A program made the translations under genes and the position numbers. From NCBI GenBank assembly GCA_964436935.1, contig CAYTES010000017.1, forward strand, positions 1 to 25,980: a stretch of DNA of 25,980 bases. Reading direction: 5' to 3'. The notes beneath the pieces are model-generated. The model did not search any database and was not told the DNA's origin. It saw nothing but the letters and a program-made list of their open reading frames with translations. Source of the stretch: CAYTES01 sp964436935 (GTDB lineage: Bacteria > Patescibacteriota > Gracilibacteria > UBA1369 > UBA12473). This document shows positions 9,601-17,199 of this stretch, in pieces (the stretch's first letter is position 1; every line of letters starts with the position of its first letter).

Positions 9601-11416
9601 CATTAAAAGTGGAAAAACACTCACGCATGTTTATGATGAAATGGGCACTTTTGAGGTTACTCTCACGGTGAAATCCGCCGAAGATCCCACTGTGTCCTCC
9701 ACCGCCGCTGTCACGGTTACGATCGAAGGGCTCAGTCCCGAAATTTACGGATTGACCGCGACGCCCGAAAGTGACGAGCTCGTCACGCCGTTGAATGTTA
9801 AAATTGAGGTCAACGCCCAAGACCGCGACGGAGAAATCAGCAGTTATAAGTTTTGGTATTACGATGTCAACAATTCCGGAGAAAAATTAGACACCCAGAT
9901 TTCACCTTCGGCCAGCGCCTACATGACCATCAATACGAACGGAACGACCGGAGAGGTGAATACCTACGGATTTGGAGTGGAAGTGATTGACGATGAAAAC
10001 AACGGCACCAGTTCGGAAATTGAATTCAGCGAAGCGCAAATCCCTACCTTGGAAGTGGAAAATGGTCCCAATAAATCTCCTAAAGCCGACTTCAATGTTG
10101 ATCGCACCAACGTACTTGTCGGGGAAGAAGTTAACTTTAGCAGCACCTCGAGTGATGAAGATGGCGAAATCAAAGAATACATTTGGGATTTTGAAGGAGA
10201 CGGGTTTTATAACAATCAATCCGTGACGCAGAGCAGCACCACGCATGTGTTCGAAAAATCGTCGGAAGAAGGCATTGAGGTGCGATTGAAAGTGGTGGAT
10301 GAAGGTGGGGCCTCCGATGTGTCCGATCCGGTTCGCATCTATGTGGACAGTTTAACCAAAGATCCGGAAGCGGCCTTCAATACGACGGTATCCAATCTCG
10401 ATGTGACCTTTACGAACAATTCCAAGGCGGACTCCGCCAACGGGGCGTCGTTGATTTCATATGAGTGGGATTTTGATGAAAAGGAAGACACGGATGGAAA
10501 TGGAAATTTCAATGATGATACTGATTCCATCGAAGAAAGTCCGAAGCACACTTATAAAACCTTTGATACCTATCGGGTGACCTTGATTGTGACCGATAAT
10601 GAGGGCAATACCGACGAAGTGACTCGTAGCGTGGTCATTGATGAAAGCAGTCCTCCGGAAGCCGCTTTTACCACTACGATCGACGATAAAATCGCGACTT
10701 TTAAGAATAGTTCCACGGTTGATGCCGGGACCAGCGTTAAAATTGAAGGGTATCAGTGGGATTTTGATACCCTGAAAGACGATTCAAACGGAAATGGAGA
10801 CTTTGCGGATGATGTTGATTCCGCGGACAAAGATCCAAAGAAAACGTATGAGGCTTATGGGAAATATAAAGTAAAACTCACCGTGACCGACAGTCTGGGC
10901 CGAAAGGATGAGATTGTGAAAGAAATCAATGTGGAAGAACCTAAAGCTGAGGAGTTGACCGCCTTTTTGAACTCCACTCCCGCCCCGCAGCCCAGTGACA
11001 ATAAGATTCATCTGCAGGGAACGTCGGGAAACATCACTTTTAATTTTTCGTCGAGTGGAGGAATTGGAGAAGTGAAGTATGTGATTGATAAAAACGTTTA
11101 TTTTGATAGTGATGGCAGCGGTAAAACAACGGATGATGCCAATCATTCGGCCACTGCCGCTGGCAGCTACACCACCGATTTCTATAAAGAGTGGGGATTG
11201 ATCGTGGTTCAACTCATTGTCACGGATAGTGAGGGGCGAACGGCCAAAGTGACCAAAGAAGTGGTGTTTGATGCGTCCAGCGCGGCCACCAGTATTTTGC
11301 CGGTGACAACCGGAGAAGCACTCACCATTTTGGCAATGGCATTGGGCTTTACCTTTTTGGGCGCGCAATTCTATACTCGAAAGGAAAAAAGTCCCCTCGA
11401 TTCTTCCGAACTTTAA
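6695..11416 (+). CDS. Giant surface protein: pilin-like N-terminus, about 11 PKD/Ig-like modules, sortase-like C-terminus
   Basis: 1573 residues. Residues 11-36 are a basic-then-hydrophobic signal, with possible signal-peptidase cleavage after A41 (S-K-A). Residues about 96-170 are a two-helix segment: the first helix ends G-G-F-L-Y-V-T-A-G-G, then a charged E-E-E-Q-A-N-K-G-K-K turn, then a second helix. This is the pattern of VirB2/TrbC-like T4SS_pilin domains common in CPR genomes. A helical region (about 170-440) follows, then about eleven Ig-like modules, several with the PKD core (Y-x-W-D-F plus G-x-Y/T-x-V-x-L-x-V). The C-terminus has L-P-V-T-T-G (1535-1540), a hydrophobic helix and T-R-K-E-K, as in sortase substrates. 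Exported and cell-surface anchored; an adhesin or stalk-like role is inference. The start is set by the promoter at 6636-6664. A second PKD gene follows after 22 bases. Confidence 0.85.
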   Translation: MAKGKSEESLKIIKKIIALLAILALATTMFLSFFAVPQSKALEVNLDTGLEESLCDGLEGTDLLECESEGTTSFTDFQGEFAPPEEEGYASGITKVTSAREYIVNVTNFVLSFLGLAGVVVIIYGGFLYVTAGGEEEQANKGKKSVTYAVIGIIIVLGSYAIVNTLVGAAGDGGDPSSGLYTKNGVSSESLNEFQSQEIAQNIQKLTEAFVTEYTNYINVASILEAMAAVDSFDEEGLKEMQEGFELILQQVDSLSNTADTANKAIQSIKGYLSYQMNQKAAQLAEVDEWGQANVLLAETSTESVADSDPYDSGSELIGYMSDISDQSLEEYQQAVKDIQTEMEQLQGSFESLTTINGLFTQIINYLSEYETTSNYGSQNYTFESASGTLKVYDTPPGGSQRVGEIVDLFNRLYNVVKELEFTTAILTANTNQGNAPVTITFNGLDSYDPTNQTIPAANYQWDLLGDGFNDAPDDKEGPNVSYTYESPGTYRVALRVTSSDPENIASGISYLSIKVNPASSIISLTGDPGSDGADVTDLSALTGWTVTGEQAKSGITFDAGGTVDGDGNSDTIVSFSYDFGDGETQTGESPTSIHYYSKEGTYSFNLEVTDQNGIKDRKNVTIEVASPAAYLEASKTTAEIDEKIAFDASGSLTDNGNITNYKWSITKDSKIVYTQEGNDVDLIEYQMKEPGEYLVQIEVTDSAEKTDDESLTVTINSSAPVPTFTYSIPDSSEPNRVYFDASESYDPDEKDVLSYKWEIEGETGTDYDFVESTTIESQQPIVDFYSVGEHKVILTVSDQYEPPIQQSASVEQKVTVESILGIKVETVGDSVSFLEESGLAGVTLEVTSGNSEAYEIDWKDDSDVETLNGGAQTIKHQYEEAGTYLVEVTAFGEGNESNEVIHNVYVGNGTEPIAIIHVTIDGTSEAYDGAEIEGNRETSFKFDASESIDLNGKSLPSENITWNTGDGTIKSGKTLTHVYDEMGTFEVTLTVKSAEDPTVSSTAAVTVTIEGLSPEIYGLTATPESDELVTPLNVKIEVNAQDRDGEISSYKFWYYDVNNSGEKLDTQISPSASAYMTINTNGTTGEVNTYGFGVEVIDDENNGTSSEIEFSEAQIPTLEVENGPNKSPKADFNVDRTNVLVGEEVNFSSTSSDEDGEIKEYIWDFEGDGFYNNQSVTQSSTTHVFEKSSEEGIEVRLKVVDEGGASDVSDPVRIYVDSLTKDPEAAFNTTVSNLDVTFTNNSKADSANGASLISYEWDFDEKEDTDGNGNFNDDTDSIEESPKHTYKTFDTYRVTLIVTDNEGNTDEVTRSVVIDESSPPEAAFTTTIDDKIATFKNSSTVDAGTSVKIEGYQWDFDTLKDDSNGNGDFADDVDSADKDPKKTYEAYGKYKVKLTVTDSLGRKDEIVKEINVEEPKAEELTAFLNSTPAPQPSDNKIHLQGTSGNITFNFSSSGGIGEVKYVIDKNVYFDSDGSGKTTDDANHSATAAGSYTTDFYKEWGLIVVQLIVTDSEGRTAKVTKEVVFDASSAATSILPVTTGEALTILAMALGFTFLGAQFYTRKEKSPLDSSEL

Positions 11417-11438
11417 CTTTAATTAAAAACTCCTTCCC

Positions 11439-13841
11439 ATGGCCGACAATGTCCCCAATGCTCCTCAAAATCCGAGTGATCCGCATAAAATTCCAATGCC
11501 GGGATTGACCCCAAAACCGATTGCGCCTCAAGGCACCCCGGTGCCTCCTTCGGGAGCAAATTCGACTCAGGGAATGCCCCAGTCGGCCCCTCCCGTGGCT
11601 CCGGTCCCCCAAGCGGTTCCTGCGCCCGTAGCAACCGCTCCGCAAATGCCGTTGGTTCAACCTGTTGCGGCCCCATTGATGCCCTCTGGTCAGCCACCCG
11701 TTGCCACTGGACAAGTCGCTCCGGCCACGCCCGGGCAACCCCTGCCTCCAAAAACGCCCGAGCAAATGCTCGCGGAAAAAAAGGCATTGAAAGAGCAACA
11801 GAAGAAGAAAAAACTACTTTATATTTTATTGGGAGCGATATTTTTCGTGTTCTTCGCCGTCTTCATGGTGGCGTTTGTCATGTTGAGTCAGGCCGGTTCG
11901 GGACCAAATCCTCTACTGCAACTGTTTGGACTGTCAGAACAGCAGTTGTATCCGTTCTTGATCACTATGGCCAATCTGTTTTTTGGCCTGTTTGTCTTCA
12001 TTGCCTTTTTGATTTCCGTGATTGGCGCGTTCATGACCGCCATGGCCAAGAAAGAGGACAAGCCCGCCAAGCGGAAAGGCTTGACCATGGTCATCGTGGG
12101 ATTGATCTTTTTTGTGCTGTTTTCCATCACCTGGGCCGGTTCCTATTTTTATCTGCAAAAGAAGAAAGCACAGTATGCCACGAGCGGTGAAACCGTGGAC
12201 AGCATCGTGACCACACCGGAAGAAACCAACGGTTTGACCGCTCCGGCCACGATCCAGTTTGATGCGTCCAAGTTGCCCATCGACACCCGTCTGTACACCG
12301 TGATCTCTTACAAATGGGATTTCGGCGACGGCGCAACGGCCACGGGGCCAACGGTTTCTCACCGCTACACCAGCAAGGGCGAAAATGATGGCCGTTATAT
12401 TGTCCAATTGGTGATTCTGTATCGGGACAACAAGACCAGCGAAGAGGCTCAGGATACCTTTACCGTGGATGTAGTCTTCGTGAATGAAAAGGTGAACGCG
12501 TCCTTTACGGCCGATGCCACGACCGGGAAAATTCCCTTTACCGTGACTTTCGATGCCACGGAAAGTGTGGATCCGGACGGTGAAATCGTCAGCTACGAAT
12601 GGGATCTGGACGGAGACGGAGAGTATGGCGACAGCGAGGAATTGACGCCAAGTTATACCTACACCAAATTTGGAACCTACACCGTGAAATTGCGAGTCAC
12701 GGACAACAACGGAGAAAGCAACGTGATGGAACTGGAAATTGTGGCCAGCGAGACGGCTCAAGCCACGGCGACCATTGAGGTCATCACCGAAGAAGGAGAC
12801 GTATTTTATGTGAATAAATCCTATTTATTCGATGCCAAGAATGCCACAAGCCCCAATGGAACCGTGGAAAAATACGAATGGAATTTCGGGGATGGAACCC
12901 CGGCAGTGAAAACCAAAACCGCACAGCATACCTACGCGGAAGCCGGGGACTACACCCTCACTTTAACCCTGACCGATGAGGAGGGGGAAAAGGGTGAAGT
13001 AACAAGAGCGGTGGAAGTGACCAATCCGGAGTCCATGCCGGTGGCGGTGATCACGACCGATCAGCCGTGGGCGGATGAGGAGCAAACCACAATCAGTGGA
13101 AAAGTGCCGTATAAAATTCAATTTTCAGCCACGGAAAGTACTGATAAGGATGAGAACATCGTGAGCTATTCTTGGGACGTCAATGGGGATGGCACGATGG
13201 ACGGAGTGGGAGAGACCTTCACCACTAGTTATGAAGCCGCCGGAACCTACACGGCAAAATTATTTGTCGAAGATGCGGAAGGAAATGAATCCCAATCACA
13301 GATTAAAGTGAACGTCGAGGAGCAAGGGATTCATGCCGATATCCAGGCCAATACCGTCTCGGGAGAGGTCCCGTTTACCGTTTCTCTGGATGCCTCGGGA
13401 TCCACTTATCCTTCGGGGAAAATCGTGAATTATCTGTGGGATTTTGGAAATGGAGTGACTCGCTATGACGGAGCGCAAGTGACCTATACCTTCACCGAGG
13501 TGGGAGTCTTTCCCGTCACGGTCACGGTAATCGGCTCGGATGAATCCGAAGACGAAGCGTCGGTTTCCATCAATGCCATGCCGGTGGCCCTCAGCGCTTG
13601 TTTCACTCCCAATGTAGACTCCGGAAAAGCGCCTCTCATTGTCACGTTCAATCCCAGTTGTTCCAGTGGAACGGTGAACAGCTACCATTGGGAGTTTGGC
13701 AATGGGGACATCAGTTATGCCCGCAAACCGACGTATACATTTGAGCAGCCCGGAACGTATGTCGTGAAGCTGACCGTAAAGGACAATGAAGGGTTCACCG
13801 ATTCGTATACGGTGACCATTGGAGTGTACGGGGATAATTAG
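11439..13841 (+). CDS. Membrane-anchored PKD-repeat protein with a proline-rich cytosolic tail
   Basis: 800 residues. Residues 1-105 are disordered and rich in P, A, Q and V. A K-K-K-K block (122-125) precedes the first of three membrane helices (about 125-150, 171-200 and 215-240). By the positive-inside rule the proline-rich tail and the K-K-E-D-K-P-A-K-R-K loop are cytosolic, and residues 240-800 are outside. The outside part is six PKD modules starting near 255, 350, 440, 533, 632 and 715. Their cores read Y-K-W-D-F-G-D-G, Y-E-W-D-L-D-G-D-G, Y-E-W-N-F-G-D-G, Y-S-W-D-V-N-G-D-G, Y-L-W-D-F-G-N-G and Y-H-W-E-F-G-N-G. There is no signal peptide and no sorting motif. It lies 22 bases after the pilin-PKD gene, so the two are one transcription unit and probably one surface structure. 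The function of the proline-rich tail is unknown. Confidence 0.85.
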   Translation: MADNVPNAPQNPSDPHKIPMPGLTPKPIAPQGTPVPPSGANSTQGMPQSAPPVAPVPQAVPAPVATAPQMPLVQPVAAPLMPSGQPPVATGQVAPATPGQPLPPKTPEQMLAEKKALKEQQKKKKLLYILLGAIFFVFFAVFMVAFVMLSQAGSGPNPLLQLFGLSEQQLYPFLITMANLFFGLFVFIAFLISVIGAFMTAMAKKEDKPAKRKGLTMVIVGLIFFVLFSITWAGSYFYLQKKKAQYATSGETVDSIVTTPEETNGLTAPATIQFDASKLPIDTRLYTVISYKWDFGDGATATGPTVSHRYTSKGENDGRYIVQLVILYRDNKTSEEAQDTFTVDVVFVNEKVNASFTADATTGKIPFTVTFDATESVDPDGEIVSYEWDLDGDGEYGDSEELTPSYTYTKFGTYTVKLRVTDNNGESNVMELEIVASETAQATATIEVITEEGDVFYVNKSYLFDAKNATSPNGTVEKYEWNFGDGTPAVKTKTAQHTYAEAGDYTLTLTLTDEEGEKGEVTRAVEVTNPESMPVAVITTDQPWADEEQTTISGKVPYKIQFSATESTDKDENIVSYSWDVNGDGTMDGVGETFTTSYEAAGTYTAKLFVEDAEGNESQSQIKVNVEEQGIHADIQANTVSGEVPFTVSLDASGSTYPSGKIVNYLWDFGNGVTRYDGAQVTYTFTEVGVFPVTVTVIGSDESEDEASVSINAMPVALSACFTPNVDSGKAPLIVTFNPSCSSGTVNSYHWEFGNGDISYARKPTYTFEQPGTYVVKLTVKDNEGFTDSYTVTIGVYGDN

Positions 13842-13898
13842 ATGAACAGCTCCTAGGAGGGTTTTTCTGGCTTCAATTAAAGAAAATTGAATAATCTA

Positions 13899-13926
13899 TT
13901 TACAATATGACTTTCTATGATATAAT
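13899..13926 (+). promoter_or_regulatory. Promoter for the tandem paralogue genes
   Basis: TTTACA (13899-13904), a 16-base spacer and a perfect TATAAT (13921-13926) preceded by TGA, giving an extended -10. The start would be near 13933, leaving a leader of about 22 bases to the ATG at 13955. Confidence 0.7.
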
Positions 13927-13954
13927 TATATACTACCTTTAAACTATCACACCA

Positions 13955-15433
13955 ATGGTAAACGAAATTGAGACCTCAGATCCAATGGAAAGTGGAGAGA
14001 ACGGGATCAATTGGAGACAGTTATTCGTGGATATGAGGTTGGCTTCTCAACAAAGGAAAGCACAGCAAGAATCCGCTCATGCGGAAAGCTTTGTGATTGA
14101 TATTTTGAAACAAGTCCAAGCGGAAAATTCAGCCCCCACGGTTCAGAATTTTCTTCAGCAGGGAGCGTTAGAAATATTGGCAACTCAGGATTTGGAAGAC
14201 TATTGGTGGAGTCGATTGACGGAGCTAACCCATTCCCGCCAAAGTGAGGCCTTGAAAGTGTGGGTGGCCGACAATTCAACGCGAATGACAGAAGCACAAA
14301 AAGTTCAATTGTTGAGTTTGTCGCAGCGAACGTCGGAAGACGAGGAAGTGGCTTTTCGGGAAACGGGACGGGGACGCTTTCATGGAATTGAAAAGGTTTT
14401 TGGGTTTCCAGGGAAGCACGGTGAGCAGGAAGAGGATGATAAAGAATGGATTAAAGGGCACGAAGCCACTGAGGCCATGAGACAGGCGGCAGAGCTCACC
14501 AAGGAAGATTTGGTTGGTTTTTGGGAAGGTGCCTCCAAACTCTCGGGTTTACCTTTTTCCATGAGAGAAGATTTAGAGGCATTAACCGAAAAAATGAAGC
14601 CAAAATCGGCCAAGGATGTTGAAGTCAGTGCTCAGTCCTTGTTTTTTGACTACCTTCGCCACCACGAAGCAGGAGTTAAAGCGGTCATGGAGCAAATCAA
14701 AGGACCGTTGATGGTAACGACCGCGGAAGGAAAGGTGGTGAGCTTGAAAACCGTTCAAGACTTTCTCAAACAGGTCGCTTCTCGCGAAGAATATACGGGT
14801 AAACGAAAGCCCACTCTGGAGATGAAACAAATTGAAGCCATTCAAACTCCTTTGGAAAAAGCCGTGGCTTCCATGGTTGAGGAGGCGCAAAAAGGAGAAT
14901 TTCCTTACGACGGAACCACTCGTCATCATGTGAATATAAATGAAGGCGAATTGCTTGGAGTCATTAGGGAAGGGCAAAAAGACGTAAACGCGGCATTGAG
15001 GTGGAATGCGGTTTCCGCACAGTTGAGGAAGTTGGATCCTCAATTTGATCTGAGTGCCGAGGCCGCTAAGGTTTTTATTGCTCGAGGAAGCGGTTACGCT
15101 CCCCAACGTTTTGTGTTCGAATTGAATAAATTAAAGGCCGGAACTCAAGCGCCTCAGGATAGAATGTACCTTGTGGTCGATCTCCCTAATCCGAGAGGTT
15201 ATCAGGATACGGCAATGATGATTTATAAAGGAGAACTCGATCAATTTATTCAAGCCACCATGCACCGCGTGAATTTGAGAGACAAAGAACCGATGCTGCT
15301 TTCTCACACTAAGTTGGCCGATTATCCAAAGAATAATACCGAAATGTTGACGCAAATGTCCGAAGGGAGCCTTCAAGCGGTTGCCCAAAGAGTGAGCGAG
15401 AAGGCGCAAGGCGCAACCGAAGAGCAGGAATAA
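13955..15433 (+). CDS. Unrecognised cytosolic protein, paralogue A
   Basis: 492 residues with no signal peptide or membrane segment. I do not recognise the family. It aligns along its whole length with the next gene, so the pair arose by tandem duplication. Shared landmarks are an N-terminal L-E-D-Y-W block (80-84), a middle I-Q-T-P block (296-299), L-R-W-N-A (348-352), F-D-L (364-366), Q-R-F-V-F-E-L (384-390) and Y-L-V-V-D-L-P-N-P-R-G-Y (405-416). The N-terminal half is charged and helical. The C-terminal third, with the best conserved blocks, looks like a compact alpha/beta domain. No nucleotide-binding or metal motif is evident. Transcribed from the promoter at 13899-13926, just after the PKD genes but not clearly linked to them. 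The tail is Ala/Gln/Glu-rich. Confidence 0.8.
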   Translation: MVNEIETSDPMESGENGINWRQLFVDMRLASQQRKAQQESAHAESFVIDILKQVQAENSAPTVQNFLQQGALEILATQDLEDYWWSRLTELTHSRQSEALKVWVADNSTRMTEAQKVQLLSLSQRTSEDEEVAFRETGRGRFHGIEKVFGFPGKHGEQEEDDKEWIKGHEATEAMRQAAELTKEDLVGFWEGASKLSGLPFSMREDLEALTEKMKPKSAKDVEVSAQSLFFDYLRHHEAGVKAVMEQIKGPLMVTTAEGKVVSLKTVQDFLKQVASREEYTGKRKPTLEMKQIEAIQTPLEKAVASMVEEAQKGEFPYDGTTRHHVNINEGELLGVIREGQKDVNAALRWNAVSAQLRKLDPQFDLSAEAAKVFIARGSGYAPQRFVFELNKLKAGTQAPQDRMYLVVDLPNPRGYQDTAMMIYKGELDQFIQATMHRVNLRDKEPMLLSHTKLADYPKNNTEMLTQMSEGSLQAVAQRVSEKAQGATEEQE

Positions 15434-15488
15434 GGGATTAAAAAATCATTTTCATCTATTCATCAATTAACCTTTAAATTATATCCAT

Positions 15489-16928
15489 ATGAATTCACCC
15501 TCAATTCCCGAGAGTCCTAATGACGGTCGCAAAATGGTTTTTGATATGCTTGCACAATGGAGAATATTTGAGCATAAAGTCAATGATGCGATCGATCAAT
15601 CTTACGCGGAAGAGCTGGTTACCGGTATTTTGGAAAAAAAACAAACTCCCACTGCGGAAGATTTTCTTCGAGGCGGGGCGGAGTCCATGTTGTCGCTCCA
15701 AAATTTGGAAGACTACTGGGCCACTACCGAAAGCAATCTTTCTCATTCGCGCCATATGCAAGCGATGAAAGATTGGGTTCAAGCCAATACGGGAAATATA
15801 ACAGAACCTCAACGAGTGAGTTTGTTGAAATTGGCGGAGACCACCTTGGAGCAGGATCAGAAAAATTGGAGAGAGCGCCAATCAAATTCTTTTGATGAAG
15901 CGAAAAAACTGTTTAAGGGTGTAAGGCCGAAAGATGATGAGGATAAAGCAATTTGGGAAAAGGAATGGAGAAAAGGTCATGATCTAAAGGGAAAAATGCA
16001 GCAATACGCCCAAATGTCACATCAGGATTGCAGTGATTTATTGGAAGGAGCTTTAGCACAAGAGTGGTTATCCGAAGAGGATAGGGTGTCACTTGAGGAG
16101 ATGAAAATACGTTGGAAGGGTGATAAGTCGGAATCCACGAAAATGATGCTCAAGATGGAATTTTTTAACTACATCCAACATCGAAAAAACGGAGTTGCTG
16201 CGTTATTGAAAGAGATAGAAGGGCCTTTTATCGTAAGTTTGAGAGATGGTAAAACAATGAAGGTAAGCTCCGGCGAGGAATTCCTAAAAAAGGTTACTCC
16301 TCCTCGTGATACTTTTAGTGCGGAAAGGCGGAGAGAATTCGAGCTGGGCAATGTTCAAGCCATACAGACCCCGTTTGAAAGAGAATTGTCACATGTTGTT
16401 GATGAAGCTCAATCCGGAAATTTTAAATTTAAAGGGGAAACTAGTCGTGCCGGGTCGTACCAGAATATAGGAGAATTTATAGGGGCCATTGAGAATCGGG
16501 ATAAACCAAAAGAGCGATTGCGATGGAATGCCATCAACGCTCAGCTTAAAAGATTATCCCCTGAATTTGATTTGGCAAAAGAGGCCAGTATCGTTTATGT
16601 TCGTGAAGGACTTGGAGGCTACCCCGTGCAAAGATTTGTATTTGAGCTTAAAGCGGCCGAAACGGACAGTGAATCCGAACAAGATAAACGCTATCTTTTG
16701 GTGGATCTTCCGGGTCCCCGAGGGTATGCCAACGTGAGCCTATCTTTTTACGCAGGAGATTTAAAGGATTTGATCGAGAATACAAAGTATATCGAAGATC
16801 TGGATCAACAAGATCCGGTTACCTTATCGGAAAAACGATTACAGGATTTTCAGAAAAACAGTCTCGAAATTGAAAAACGAGTATACGCCAAGCGAATACA
16901 AGAGGCCAGCGAAACCACAGAACGTTAA
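15489..16928 (+). CDS. Unrecognised cytosolic protein, paralogue B
   Basis: 479 residues, a full-length paralogue of the preceding gene and 55 bases downstream of it. Matching blocks include N-L-E-D-Y-W near the N-terminus, I-Q-T-P-F, L-R-W-N-A-I-N-A-Q-L, F-D-L-A-K-E-A, V-Q-R-F-V-F-E-L and Y-L-L-V-D-L-P-G-P-R-G-Y. Conservation is best in the last third. The middle and the extreme termini have diverged, so the duplication is not recent. It has no membrane segment or known motif. Retention of two diverged copies suggests different partners or a heteromer, but this is inference. The start is the ATG at 15489 after an AT-rich leader with no Shine-Dalgarno. Codon use looks like that of its neighbours. 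Confidence 0.8.
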   Translation: MNSPSIPESPNDGRKMVFDMLAQWRIFEHKVNDAIDQSYAEELVTGILEKKQTPTAEDFLRGGAESMLSLQNLEDYWATTESNLSHSRHMQAMKDWVQANTGNITEPQRVSLLKLAETTLEQDQKNWRERQSNSFDEAKKLFKGVRPKDDEDKAIWEKEWRKGHDLKGKMQQYAQMSHQDCSDLLEGALAQEWLSEEDRVSLEEMKIRWKGDKSESTKMMLKMEFFNYIQHRKNGVAALLKEIEGPFIVSLRDGKTMKVSSGEEFLKKVTPPRDTFSAERRREFELGNVQAIQTPFERELSHVVDEAQSGNFKFKGETSRAGSYQNIGEFIGAIENRDKPKERLRWNAINAQLKRLSPEFDLAKEASIVYVREGLGGYPVQRFVFELKAAETDSESEQDKRYLLVDLPGPRGYANVSLSFYAGDLKDLIENTKYIEDLDQQDPVTLSEKRLQDFQKNSLEIEKRVYAKRIQEASETTER

Positions 16929-16963
16929 AAGTGATTCGACACTCCTCTTCTTAATTAAAATTT

Positions 16964-17199
16964 ATGGAATTGAAACAAACGCCGGACTATAGCGTCATGG
17001 CGGAAGACTGGAGTCCCTCCTTGGAGGCTCAGCTTAAAAGCGAGGGCTATGTGATCGATGATACTGTCGAGTTTAGGATGGGGGAGGAACTCAAGAAAAT
17101 ATGGATGCTTATATACGGCGTCTGTTTGAGGTTCAAAAAGGTATTCCCTATCGGTTGGTTCGAAAAGGGCCTCTGATCAAAATATGGTTCAAGGGTTAA
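16964..17199 (+). pseudogene. Small gene disrupted by a one-base slip in an A-run
   Basis: The frame from the ATG at 16964 encodes an acidic, protein-like N-terminus up to G-E-E-L-K-K and then, as read, continues as an unconvincing hydrophobic tail to TGA at 17174-17176. After the four A at 17096-17099 the -1 frame reads N-M-D-A-Y-I-R-R-L-F-E-V-Q-K-G-I-P-Y and ends with K-I-W-F-K-G and TAA at 17197-17199. That is a much more natural 78-residue product. One missing A would explain it, either as a sequencing/assembly error or as a real mutation. I do not recognise the family. It follows paralogue B by 35 bases and may belong to that unit. The restored stop overlaps the stop of the convergent aspartase gene. 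Confidence 0.55.

Noticed and set aside
8642..9820. 392-codon open frame antisense to the PKD gene
   Set aside because: It lies opposite a clear PKD-coding frame, has His/Phe/Gly-rich composition typical of a shadow frame, and has no motif or start signal.
13845..13866. CTCCTAGGAG followed by T-run as a terminator
   Set aside because: The palindrome has no room for a loop; at most three base pairs would form.
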